Shown here in pieces: positions 56,159 to 64,000 of a stretch of DNA of 64,000 nt. The DNA is from an uncultured Pelagibacteraceae bacterium. GTDB lineage: Bacteria; Pseudomonadota; Alphaproteobacteria; Pelagibacterales; Pelagibacteraceae. The stretch is from contig CACFXK010000004.1 of assembly GCA_902570125.1 (NCBI GenBank), positions 38,192 through 102,191 of the forward strand. The letters are read 5' to 3'. Under the pieces are notes generated by a model. The model was not told where the DNA came from. It did no database searches and saw only the letters and a program-made list of their open reading frames with translations. Made by a program: the position numbers and the translations under genes. Each line of letters begins with the position of its first letter. Within the stretch, counting starts at the first letter, position 1.

Positions 56159-57366
56159 TCTCACAGTTAGAAAGAGAAGTTACATTAAGATTTTTAAGAA
56201 CCAAAAAACAAGATGGTTTTTTAAACATTATCTCAATTTTTTCTTTTATAGGTATTTCATTAGGGGTTGCGGTTCTTATCGTTGTTATGTCAGTAATGAA
56301 TGGTTTTAGAACTGAGCTAATTAATAAAATTGTAGGCTTTAATGCCCATGCCGTAGTTCAACCAGAAAATAAAACATTGAAATATACTCAAGACTTGGAT
56401 TTGGCAAAAAATATAGTTTCAAATGATGGAGAAGCAGTAATACTTAATAAAAATATTACCAAGGGTGTCTTTTTAAAAGGATATTTAGAAAGTGATTTTA
56501 GAAACCTTCAAATAGTAAAAAATAAGAAATTTTTTGGATCAAAAAACTTAAACGATAATAATATTTCAATTGGTAAAGAATTGAGCTTTATTTTGAATGT
56601 TGAAATAGATGATACAATTACAGTTATGTCTCCTGTAGGTATACAAACTCTAGCAGGTACACTTCCCAAGCAAGAAAACTTTAAAATAGTATCAATTTTC
56701 GATAGTGGGTTATCAGACTATAATGAAAATATTGCATATATAAATTTACAAACACTTGAGGGTTTTTTTAATAAAAATAAAGAAGATAGGTTTATAGAAT
56801 TTTATTTTAAAGATCCAAGAAATATAGAAATACACAAAAAAAATTTAATTACGTTATTTCCAGACGCACTTGTTTACACTTGGTCGGATATGAATAAATC
56901 ATTATTTTCAGCTTTGAAAGTAGAAAGGAATGTAATGTTTATAATTCTTTCTTTAATAATAATTGTTGCAGCATTTAACATAATATCTGGACTTACAATT
57001 TTAGTTAAAAATAAAACAAGAGACATAGGTATCCTAAAATCAATTGGGGTATCAAGTAAATCCATAAAAAAAATCTTCTTTTTAGTGGGCTTTTTTATAG
57101 GAACTTCAGCGACACTATTTGGAGTAGTTGTTGGTACTCTTTTTTCTATTTATATAGAAAGTATTAAACAATTTATCTCAAATATATTTGGTGTTTCTCT
57201 TTTCCCAGAAGATATTTATATTTTAAACTCTATGCCTTCTGAAATAAATATAAATTCAATAATAATAATCTCTCTTTGTTCAATAATAGCAACAATTTTA
57301 GTATCGATATATCCCGCATCAAAAGCATCTTCTTTAGATACAGTTAAAACTCTTAAATATGAATAA
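56155..57366 (+). CDS. lolC: LolC/LolE-family lipoprotein-releasing permease
   Basis: A 403-residue inner-membrane permease with four helices and a large periplasmic domain after the first. The N-terminus LEREVTLRFLRTKKQDGFLNIISIFSFIGI and the conserved VMSVMNGFRTELINKIVGFNAH are diagnostic. Starts at TTG within the proS stop region (TTGA), since an N-terminal EVTLRFLR needs this upstream codon. Works with LolD to load lipoproteins onto the carrier LolA. Confidence 0.92.
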   Translation: MISQLEREVTLRFLRTKKQDGFLNIISIFSFIGISLGVAVLIVVMSVMNGFRTELINKIVGFNAHAVVQPENKTLKYTQDLDLAKNIVSNDGEAVILNKNITKGVFLKGYLESDFRNLQIVKNKKFFGSKNLNDNNISIGKELSFILNVEIDDTITVMSPVGIQTLAGTLPKQENFKIVSIFDSGLSDYNENIAYINLQTLEGFFNKNKEDRFIEFYFKDPRNIEIHKKNLITLFPDALVYTWSDMNKSLFSALKVERNVMFIILSLIIIVAAFNIISGLTILVKNKTRDIGILKSIGVSSKSIKKIFFLVGFFIGTSATLFGVVVGTLFSIYIESIKQFISNIFGVSLFPEDIYILNSMPSEININSIIIISLCSIIATILVSIYPASKASSLDTVKTLKYE

Positions 57367-58042
57367 CTATATAAAAATAAAAAATCTAACAAAGAAATAC
57401 GATAAAAATAAATCTATAAAAGTCTTAAATGATATTTCATTTAATTTTGAACCTGGAAAAACTTACTCCATTATTGGACCTTCAGGATCAGGAAAATCAA
57501 CTTTGCTTAATTTACTGTCATTGATTGATACACCTAGCTCAGGTTCAATCGAAATAAGCAGCAACAAAATAAAGCCAAATAATAAAATTGAAAATGATTT
57601 AATTAGAGCAAAGAAAATTGGAATCATTTATCAAGATAAAAACTTATTGTCGGATTTTACAGCTTTAGAAAATGTTTACTTACCTAATTTACTAATTTCT
57701 AAAGAAAAACAAAAATCTATGGAACTTGCAAAAAAATTAATAAAAAAAATGAATATGACAGGTAGAACTGACCATTTTCCTAATGAATTATCAGGGGGTG
57801 AAAATCAACGTATTGCAATAGCAAGAGCATTAATTAATGATCCTGAGATTATATTAGCCGACGAACCAACCGGAAGTCTAGACTCTGATAATGCAAAACT
57901 TATCTTTAAAATCCTATTTAATTTAAAAAATAAAAATAGGATAGTAATTTTTGCAACTCACAATAGATATTTTGCAAATATGGCAGATTGTAAAATTATG
58001 ATGAATAATGGTAATATGCAAATTATCAATGCTGCAATCTAA
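57359..58042 (+). CDS. lolD: LolD lipoprotein-release ATPase
   Basis: A 227-residue ABC ATPase. Walker A is GPSGSGKST near residue 42, signature LSGGENQRIAIARAL, Walker B IILADEPTGSLD and the H-loop FATHN. LolD drives LolC(E). It overlaps lolC by 8 bases and dnaE by 14 bases. Confidence 0.95.
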   Translation: MNNYIKIKNLTKKYDKNKSIKVLNDISFNFEPGKTYSIIGPSGSGKSTLLNLLSLIDTPSSGSIEISSNKIKPNNKIENDLIRAKKIGIIYQDKNLLSDFTALENVYLPNLLISKEKQKSMELAKKLIKKMNMTGRTDHFPNELSGGENQRIAIARALINDPEIILADEPTGSLDSDNAKLIFKILFNLKNKNRIVIFATHNRYFANMADCKIMMNNGNMQIINAAI

Positions 58043-61000
58043 AAAAAAAACTTTTAATCACATTAAAATTCACTCTCAATATTCAATTTGCGAGGGTGCA
58101 TTAAAAATTGAAAAACTTAAGGAATATTGTAAAAAAAATAAGATACAATCTGTAGGTTTAAGTGATACCTATAATTTATCAGGAGCTTTAGAATTTTCTG
58201 AAAATATTTCGTCCGTAGGCACACAACCAATAATAGGATCACAAATTTTATTTAAATTTAGAAATACTTATGGACTTATTCCACTAATTGCAAAAAATTA
58301 TATTGGTTATAAAAATATAATTGAACTGTCTTCAAAAGCATATTTAGAAAATGCCAATAATGATCAACCACATTGTTCGATTAATGATTTAATAACATAC
58401 AGAGAAGGAATAATTGTTCTTTCTGGAGCAGTTAATAATTTGATTGGTAATATTTTTAATAAAGGATTAATTGATGAGTTAAACGAATTAGTAATTCTAT
58501 TAAATAATAATTTTAAAGAAAATTTTTATTTAGAAATTCAAAGACATGGTGACAAAAATGAAAAAGAATTTGAAATCTTTAATCTTAATCTTTCAAGAAA
58601 ATATGAAATACCTATCATAGCCACCAATGAAGTTTATTATTTAAATAAGGAAATGCATGATGCACACGATGCTTTAATGTGCATTGGACAAAAAACTTAC
58701 ATTAATGATCAAAAAAGATTAAAACTAACAAATAATCATTACTTTAAATCTTCATCGGAAATGTTAGAGGTGTTTAAAGATCTACCTGAAGCATTAGAAA
58801 ATAATTATAATTTACCTTACAGGTGTAATTTTAGACCAATTCCCTCTAAACCTATACTGCCTAACATTAGCACAAATACATTAAATATTGATGATAAGTT
58901 AAAAAATGACTCTTTTGATGGCTTAGAGGAAAAATTTAAATCAAATCCAGAGTTAACAAAAAAAATACTAAATAATAATAAAATTAAAGAAACTTATAAA
59001 GCTAGGTTAAATCATGAAATAAAAATTATAACTGAAATGAATTATGCAGGATATTTTTTAATTGTTTCTGACTATATAAAGTGGGCAAAAGATAATAACA
59101 TACCAGTAGGACCCGGAAGAGGATCAGGAGCAGGATCGTTAGTTGCTTGGTGTCTATCTATAACAGATGTTGATCCAATAAAATTTAATTTAATTTTTGA
59201 GAGATTTTTAAATCCTGATAGAATCTCTATGCCTGATTTCGATATAGATTTTTGTGAGGAAAAAAGAGACCAAGTTTTCAAATATTTAACAACCAAATAT
59301 AAAGATAGCGTCGCTCACATTATAACTTTTGGAAAACTTAAAGCTAGAATGGTGATAAGAGATGTTGGACGCGTGTTAGGATTACCATATGGTTTTATAG
59401 ATAGTATTTGTAAAATGATACCATTTGATCCATCCAGACCATTAACCCTTCAAGAAAGCATCAATGTAGAGCCAAGATTACAAAAATTAATTAATGAAGA
59501 TAAAAGAGTTAGTCGTCTAATTGAGCTATCTTTAAAACTTGAAGGGTTAAATAGAAATGTTGCAACTCATGCAGCAGGTGTAGTTATAGCAGACAAAAAA
59601 TTAACTGAAACTGTCCCATTGTATAAAGATTCTTCTGCAGATTTATTACTTCCTTCTACCCAATTTGACATGTATTCAGCCGAAAATGCTGGATTAGTTA
59701 AATTTGACTTTTTGGGTTTAAAAACTTTAACAGTAATTAACAAGACTCAAAAACTTGTAGAAAAAAAACAACCAAATTTTAAAATTGAAACTATCAATTA
59801 CGGAGATCAAAAAGTATTTGACCTTTTGTCAAGTGGTAAAACGGTTGGATTATTCCAATTAGAGAGTTCTGGAATGAAAGATGCTTTAATCAACATGAAA
59901 CCTAATCATTTAGAGGATATTATTGCATTAGTTGCTTTATATAGACCTGGTCCTATGAGCAATATACCTACTTATAACGATTGCAAAAATGGAAAAATAG
60001 AACCTGACTATTTACATCCTAAGTTAGAGGATATTTTAAAACCAACTTATGGTGTAATTATTTATCAAGAACAAGTCATGCAAATTGCTCAGGTATTATC
60101 TGGATTTACTGCAGGTGAAGCAGACATATTAAGAAGAGCTATGGGTAAAAAAAAAAGAGTAGAACTTGAAAAACAAAAAGAAAGATTTATCGAGGGAGCT
60201 TACAATAATGGAATTAGCAAAGATATTGCAGCTGGCATTTTTTTAAAGATTGAACCATTTGCTGAATACGGATTTAATAAAAGCCATGCAGCTGCATATG
60301 CAATAATAGCATATCAGACTGCATTTTTAAAAACTTACTATCCACATGAGTTTTTTGCCGCCTCTATGTCGATGGAACTTTCAAACCAAAAAAAACTAAG
60401 CGAATTTTATGAGGAACTTAAAAGATTGGGTATAAATATAATTCGTCCAGATATTAATAAATGCAATGCCGACTTCTCATCTGATGGCAAAAATTTTCTT
60501 TATGCTTTAGGTGCAGTTAAAAGTGTTGGATTTGAAGCAATTTCAAAAATTGTAGAAGAGAGAACCATAAATGGGAAGTTCAAAGATCTTACAGACTTTA
60601 TAAATCGTGTTAACCCAAAAGACATAAATAAATTACAGTTGGAGGGTCTTGTTAAAGCAGGAGCTTTTGACAATTTGAGTAAGAATAGACAATCTTTATA
60701 CAATTCAATACCTAACATTATATTAAAATCAAAAAATATTTTTGAAAATAATTCTGCAAACCAAATAGATTTATTTAAAGAAGAAAATGATGTGACTTAT
60801 TTAGACATCATTGAAGATTGGAATACAGATGTTAAATTATCCAAAGAATTTGAAACCTTAGGTTTCTTTATTTCTGACCATCCTTTAAATCAGTATAAAT
60901 CACTTTTTGATCAATATAATATTATTGATTATGAAGAGTTTAACTCAAATGAAAATATTTTAAGTTCAAATATTGCATCTACAATACTAAAAGTTCAAGA

Positions 61001-61433
61001 AAAGAAAACTCAAAAAGGAACTTCCTACGCAATAATTAAATTTTCTGATTTATCTGGTGTTTTTGAATTATTTGTATTTTCAGACATTTTTGAAACTAAT
61101 AGAGAAATACTCGTTGAAGGTAATTCTGTAATGGTTACATTAGTTAAAAATTATGTAGATGAAAACAAAATACAAAAGAAAATTAATATAAGAAAAATTA
61201 TCTCAATTAAAGAGGTGATTGATAAGCCATTAGATGAAATAACAATAAAAGTTAAAAATTTAGATGATATTCTAAAAATTAATAAACTAAGTTTGGAAGC
61301 GGGTAAGACTAAAGTGATAATAGATGTTGAAGTTGATAAAAAAAGTATGGTTTTTCAATTGAATAAAAAAAGAAAAATAGATCACAAAATGCTTAATTTA
61401 ATGAGAAATGAGGTAAATATTGATGTTATCTAA
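58029..61433 (+). CDS. dnaE: DNA polymerase III alpha subunit
   Basis: A 1134-residue replicative polymerase. The N-terminal PHP domain begins FNHIKIHSQYSICEGALKI (E. coli HLRVHSDYSM), the palm has SMPDFDIDFCEEKRD with the catalytic Asp pair, then GKLKARMVIRDVGRV, LEGLNRNVATHAAGVVI and GYFLIVSDY(I)KW. I start at the ATG at 58029, which overlaps lolD by 14 bases; the ORF-track ATG at 58008 adds 7 residues. Length is normal. The C-terminal OB fold (EKKTQKGTSYAIIKFSDLSG) binds single-stranded DNA. Confidence 0.97.
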   Translation: MLQSKKKTFNHIKIHSQYSICEGALKIEKLKEYCKKNKIQSVGLSDTYNLSGALEFSENISSVGTQPIIGSQILFKFRNTYGLIPLIAKNYIGYKNIIELSSKAYLENANNDQPHCSINDLITYREGIIVLSGAVNNLIGNIFNKGLIDELNELVILLNNNFKENFYLEIQRHGDKNEKEFEIFNLNLSRKYEIPIIATNEVYYLNKEMHDAHDALMCIGQKTYINDQKRLKLTNNHYFKSSSEMLEVFKDLPEALENNYNLPYRCNFRPIPSKPILPNISTNTLNIDDKLKNDSFDGLEEKFKSNPELTKKILNNNKIKETYKARLNHEIKIITEMNYAGYFLIVSDYIKWAKDNNIPVGPGRGSGAGSLVAWCLSITDVDPIKFNLIFERFLNPDRISMPDFDIDFCEEKRDQVFKYLTTKYKDSVAHIITFGKLKARMVIRDVGRVLGLPYGFIDSICKMIPFDPSRPLTLQESINVEPRLQKLINEDKRVSRLIELSLKLEGLNRNVATHAAGVVIADKKLTETVPLYKDSSADLLLPSTQFDMYSAENAGLVKFDFLGLKTLTVINKTQKLVEKKQPNFKIETINYGDQKVFDLLSSGKTVGLFQLESSGMKDALINMKPNHLEDIIALVALYRPGPMSNIPTYNDCKNGKIEPDYLHPKLEDILKPTYGVIIYQEQVMQIAQVLSGFTAGEADILRRAMGKKKRVELEKQKERFIEGAYNNGISKDIAAGIFLKIEPFAEYGFNKSHAAAYAIIAYQTAFLKTYYPHEFFAASMSMELSNQKKLSEFYEELKRLGINIIRPDINKCNADFSSDGKNFLYALGAVKSVGFEAISKIVEERTINGKFKDLTDFINRVNPKDINKLQLEGLVKAGAFDNLSKNRQSLYNSIPNIILKSKNIFENNSANQIDLFKEENDVTYLDIIEDWNTDVKLSKEFETLGFFISDHPLNQYKSLFDQYNIIDYEEFNSNENILSSNIASTILKVQEKKTQKGTSYAIIKFSDLSGVFELFVFSDIFETNREILVEGNSVMVTLVKNYVDENKIQKKINIRKIISIKEVIDKPLDEITIKVKNLDDILKINKLSLEAGKTKVIIDVEVDKKSMVFQLNKKRKIDHKMLNLMRNEVNIDVI

Positions 61434-61487
61434 AAAAAACTTGTTTTTTTCTCTTTTTTTTGTAAATAGTTTCTAAATTAATACGCA

Positions 61488-61551
61488 CACAATTTCTGGT
61501 TTTACACCTCCGGTCCTTTTTTTTAGGCAGTAATTGTGGTGGCACAACCGG
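61488..61551 (+). ncRNA. rpsB leader with pseudoknot potential
   Basis: CACAATT (61488-61494) pairs perfectly with AATTGTG (61532-61538), and CCGGT (61510-61514), lying within its loop, pairs with ACCGG (61547-61551) just before the rpsB start. This is an H-type pseudoknot whose 3' strand sits next to the ribosome-binding region. Leaders of rpsB are known to bind ribosomal protein S2 in other bacteria, and an rpsB-associated RNA motif was reported for Ca. Pelagibacter as I recall, so it may be that class; I could not check. Confidence 0.65.
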
Positions 61552-61559
61552 GAAAAAAT

Positions 61560-62357
61560 ATGAAAATACCAAATCTTACAATCGAGCAATTATTAGAAGC
61601 TGGCGTACATCTGGGCCACAAAACTTTGAGATGGAATCCGAAAATGAAGAAGTTTATTTTTGGTAAAAGAGACTCTATTCATATAATAGATTTAACTCAA
61701 ACACTTGAATTAACCAAAGTTGCTTTAGAAAAAGTATATTCTACAATTTCATCAGGTGGAAAAATATTATTTATTTCTACTAAAAAACAAGCATCCGAAG
61801 CAGTTGCAGATCTTGCAAATGACACTAATCAATATTTTGTAAATTATAGATGGCTAGGTGGTATGCTTACTAACTGGGGTACAATTTCAAACTCAATAAA
61901 GAAATTGGACAAAATTGTATCGGATTTAAAATCTGAAAACAGAGGTTTTACTAAAAAAGAATTATTAAAAATGAGTGTTCAAAGAGACAAATTACAAAGA
62001 TCTTTGGGCGGTATATCAAGTATGAAAAAGATACCAGATCTTGTTTTTATAATAGATACAAACTATGAGTCTCTTGCAATAAAAGAGTCTATCAAATTAG
62101 GTATACCAATAATTGCTGTCTTAGATACTAATTCTAATCCTGACGGTATTGATTTTCCAATACCTGGCAATGATGATGCAAGAAGATCGATTGATTTGTA
62201 CTGTAATCTTTTAAAAGAAACAATTTTAAATGCAAAAAAAGATGCTCCAGAAATTTTAAATGAGCACTCAACAGACAAAATAATTGAAGAAAAAAAGACT
62301 CAAGATACAATTTCTGAAAATTCAAAAGAAGAAAAAGTCGAGACTAAAATTAACTAA
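61560..62357 (+). CDS. rpsB: 30S ribosomal protein S2
   Basis: A 265-residue S2. MKIPNLTIEQLLEAGVHLGHKTLRWNPKMKKFIFGKRDSIHIIDL and NYRWLGGMLTNW, IPIIAVLDTNSNPDGIDFPIPGNDDA are canonical. The ORF track starts at a GTG (61536) that falls in the 3' strand of the leader stem; I choose the ATG at 61560. The C-terminus ends in a short acidic/lysine tail. It is followed by tsf after 24 bases. Confidence 0.97.
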   Translation: MKIPNLTIEQLLEAGVHLGHKTLRWNPKMKKFIFGKRDSIHIIDLTQTLELTKVALEKVYSTISSGGKILFISTKKQASEAVADLANDTNQYFVNYRWLGGMLTNWGTISNSIKKLDKIVSDLKSENRGFTKKELLKMSVQRDKLQRSLGGISSMKKIPDLVFIIDTNYESLAIKESIKLGIPIIAVLDTNSNPDGIDFPIPGNDDARRSIDLYCNLLKETILNAKKDAPEILNEHSTDKIIEEKKTQDTISENSKEEKVETKIN

Positions 62358-62381
62358 ATCAAAATTACTACAGGAATTTAA

Positions 62382-63233
62382 ATGAGCGATATAGAAAAAG
62401 TAAAACAATTAAGAAAATCAACAGGCGCAGGTTTTAAAGACTGTAATTTAGCTTTAAAAGAATCAAACGGTAATTTAGATAAGGCAGCTGAAATTTTGAG
62501 AGTTAAAGGCATAGCCAAAGCATCAAAAAAAATGTCAAGAAGTGCCACAGAAGGTGTGGTAGTTGTCTCAGGCGACAATATAAAAATGTCTCTAATAGAA
62601 ATAAATTGCGAAACTGATTTTGTAGCTAAAAATGACGATTTTATAAAATTTGTTCAAGAATTGAGCGAATTAAACAATCAACATGCGTCAAATCTTGAGG
62701 AATTGAAAAAAGCTGTCATGAATAACAATAAAACAGTCGATGAAAATTTAGTTGCGTTGATCTCAAAGATTGGTGAGAAGATTACAATTGGAAGAGCAAA
62801 AACTTTGCAAAATAATAATGCAAGAAATTTTGTTTATCAGCATTCAGTAATTAAAGATAATGTCTCAAAATTAGTTGTAATAGTATCTATAAGCACTGAA
62901 GAAAAATCTGAAAAAATAGATTTATTTGGAAAGCAATTATCAATGCATATTGCAGCATCAAACCCGATAGCTTTAAACCCAAATGAGATAGAACAAGAAT
63001 TAATTGAAAAAGAGGTAAATTTAATTGCTGAAGAATTAAAAAATTCAGGCAAACCTGAAGAAATTGCAAAAAAAATTAGTTTAGGTAAAATTAATAAATT
63101 TAAAGATGAAAATAGTTTAATGACTCAAGATTGGGTAATGGATCCTAAAATGAAGGTTAAGGATGTTTTAAAAAGTATTGAAATCAATAATTTAAAAATC
63201 AATGAATTTGTAAGGGTTAAAATAGCAGAGTGA
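62382..63233 (+). CDS. tsf: elongation factor Ts
   Basis: A 283-residue EF-Ts. The N-terminal UBA-like domain [22 protein letters not shown] and the core [18 protein letters not shown] with TDFVAKN are diagnostic; the C-terminal coiled-coil region is present. It regenerates EF-Tu-GTP. The stop overlaps the frr start (TGATG), so pyrH, which usually lies between, is missing here. Confidence 0.97.
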   Translation: MSDIEKVKQLRKSTGAGFKDCNLALKESNGNLDKAAEILRVKGIAKASKKMSRSATEGVVVVSGDNIKMSLIEINCETDFVAKNDDFIKFVQELSELNNQHASNLEELKKAVMNNNKTVDENLVALISKIGEKITIGRAKTLQNNNARNFVYQHSVIKDNVSKLVVIVSISTEEKSEKIDLFGKQLSMHIAASNPIALNPNEIEQELIEKEVNLIAEELKNSGKPEEIAKKISLGKINKFKDENSLMTQDWVMDPKMKVKDVLKSIEINNLKINEFVRVKIAE

Positions 63234-63784
63234 TGTTTGGTGTAAAAAAGTATAATGATAAAATGTTGAAAACTCTAGAAGTTTTTCAACAGGAATTAGC
63301 ATCGTTGAGAACGGGAAGGGCAAATTCAGGAATGTTAGATATTGTTAAAGTAGAAGTCTATGGTCAAAAAATGCCAATAAATCAGTTAGCCAGTATCACA
63401 ACACCAGAACCAAGAAACATAAACATACAAGTGTGGGATATAAATAATGTCCCTTTAATAGATTCAGCAATAAAAAAATCTGAACTAGGTTTAAATCCTC
63501 AAATTGATGGACAGTTAATTAGGCTACCTGTTCCAGATCTTAGCGAAGAAAGAAGATCAGAAATCAAAAAAATTATCAAATCCATGGGTGAGAAGTGTAA
63601 AATATCAATAAGAAATATTCGTAGAGAAGGAAATGATGAGCTCAAAAAATTGTTAAAAAACAAAGAAATTTCCGAAGATGATATAAAAAAAAATGAGAAA
63701 ATAATCCAGGATTACACAGATAAACAAATTACAATAATAGATGAGAGAGTATCAATAAAAGAAAAAGAAATAATGACAATATGA
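63233..63784 (+). CDS. frr: ribosome recycling factor
   Basis: A 183-residue RRF. Landmarks are SLRTGRANSGMLDIVKVEVYG near residue 27, LASITTPEPRNINIQVWD and LPVPDLSEERRSEI with IRNIRREGNDELKKL. I use the ATG at 63233 overlapping the tsf stop; the ORF-track start adds one residue from a GTG. It releases ribosomes after termination together with EF-G. It overlaps uppS by 4 bases. Confidence 0.97.
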   Translation: MFGVKKYNDKMLKTLEVFQQELASLRTGRANSGMLDIVKVEVYGQKMPINQLASITTPEPRNINIQVWDINNVPLIDSAIKKSELGLNPQIDGQLIRLPVPDLSEERRSEIKKIIKSMGEKCKISIRNIRREGNDELKKLLKNKEISEDDIKKNEKIIQDYTDKQITIIDERVSIKEKEIMTI

Positions 63785-64000
63785 CATTACCTCGACATGT
63801 AGCCATAATTATGGATGGCAATGGTAGATGGGGAATTAGTAAAAAAAAATCAAGAAATTATGGTCATAAACAAGGAATTAAAGTTGTAGAAAATATTTTA
63901 TCTGAGGCAATTTCAAAAAAAATCAAGCATTTAACGTTATATACATTTTCAACAGAAAATTGGAAAAGACCAAAAAATGAAATAAACTTTTTATTAAGAT
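63781..64000 (+). CDS. uppS: undecaprenyl diphosphate synthase, 5' part cut by the window edge
   Basis: Absent from the ORF track because it runs off the window. From ATG at 63781 the reading frame gives LPRHVAIIMDGNGRWGISK, the cis-prenyltransferase catalytic motif with the essential Asp, then YGHKQGIKVV and LTLYTFSTENWKRPKNEI. About 73 codons are present of roughly 240. It makes C55-PP, the lipid carrier for cell-wall synthesis. It starts within frr (ATGA overlap). Confidence 0.95.
   Translation, partial: MTLPRHVAIIMDGNGRWGISKKKSRNYGHKQGIKVVENILSEAISKKIKHLTLYTFSTENWKRPKNEINFLLR

Noticed and set aside
61434-61466. Terminator after dnaE (AAAAAAAC TT GTTTTTTT)
   Set aside because: The stem is A/T only with a loop that is too small, so a terminator is uncertain; the poly-T tracts may be composition.
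1-64000. CRISPR arrays, insertion sequences, prophage genes, rRNA
   Set aside because: No repeated spacer pattern, transposase, integrase or rRNA-like sequence was seen.

Overview
This window reads as a piece of a streamlined, very AT-rich marine alphaproteobacterial chromosome, most like the SAR11 clade (Pelagibacterales). The signs are strongly A/T-biased codons with Lys/Asn/Ile-rich proteins, intergenic gaps that are mostly under 100 bases, many ATGA/TAATG overlaps, and the alphaproteobacterial order nuoA-N, birA, coaX, RNase J, proS, lolC, lolD, dnaE. I see no insertion sequence, prophage, CRISPR array or rRNA. The assignment comes from sequence character and gene order, not from a search.

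Layout. (1) 1-8600: a cut GMP reductase gene (guaC), a fluoroacetate-dehalogenase-like hydrolase, the TldD/TldE protease pair, then a run of small enzymes and exported proteins (TPR, histidine phosphatase, aminotransferase, epimerase-like, SOUL, cupin). (2) 8600-8960, minus strand: a compact unit with a candidate promoter, three tandem RNA hairpins, a strong ribosome-binding site, a 63-residue basic protein and a terminator. (3) 9000-14660, minus strand: a six-gene overlapping operon (GMC oxidoreductase, TerC, SDR, M23 peptidase, MhpD-like hydratase, creatinase/DoeA-like M24 protein). (4) 14737-23588: a Baeyer-Villiger-type monooxygenase, an FKBP-rhodanese fusion, then SDR, aldehyde dehydrogenase, hydroxyisobutyrate-dehydrogenase-like protein and a complete TRAP transporter, which look like an uptake-and-oxidation module for a small carboxylate. 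(5) 23585-30290: transporters (EamA, NCS1), a zinc alcohol dehydrogenase and assorted enzymes, with two small membrane-protein genes missing from the ORF track. (6) 30369-36363: tRNA-Leu, tig, clpP, clpX, lon, a protein folding and degradation block. (7) 36412-37941: tRNA-Val and tRNA-Asp flanking one polytopic membrane protein gene whose 3' end lies inside the tRNA-Val gene. (8) 38021-51886: all fourteen NADH dehydrogenase subunit genes in order. (9) 51886-61433: birA, coaX, rnj, proS, lolC, lolD, dnaE, tightly coupled. (10) 61488-64000: rpsB with a pseudoknot-capable leader, tsf, frr and a cut uppS; pyrH, usually found between tsf and frr, is absent.

Most of the window is ordinary housekeeping and carbon-oxidation content. 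The best candidate for something undescribed is the small minus-strand unit at 8600-8960: its two main hairpins have the same form, with stem pairs that differ by compensatory changes, in front of a tiny basic protein I do not recognise. Other points worth a second look are the membrane gene ending inside tRNA-Val, the FKBP-rhodanese fusion lacking its catalytic cysteine, the strong terminator between dctP and dctQM with a 17-bp dyad upstream of dctP, and tig beginning ten bases after tRNA-Leu.
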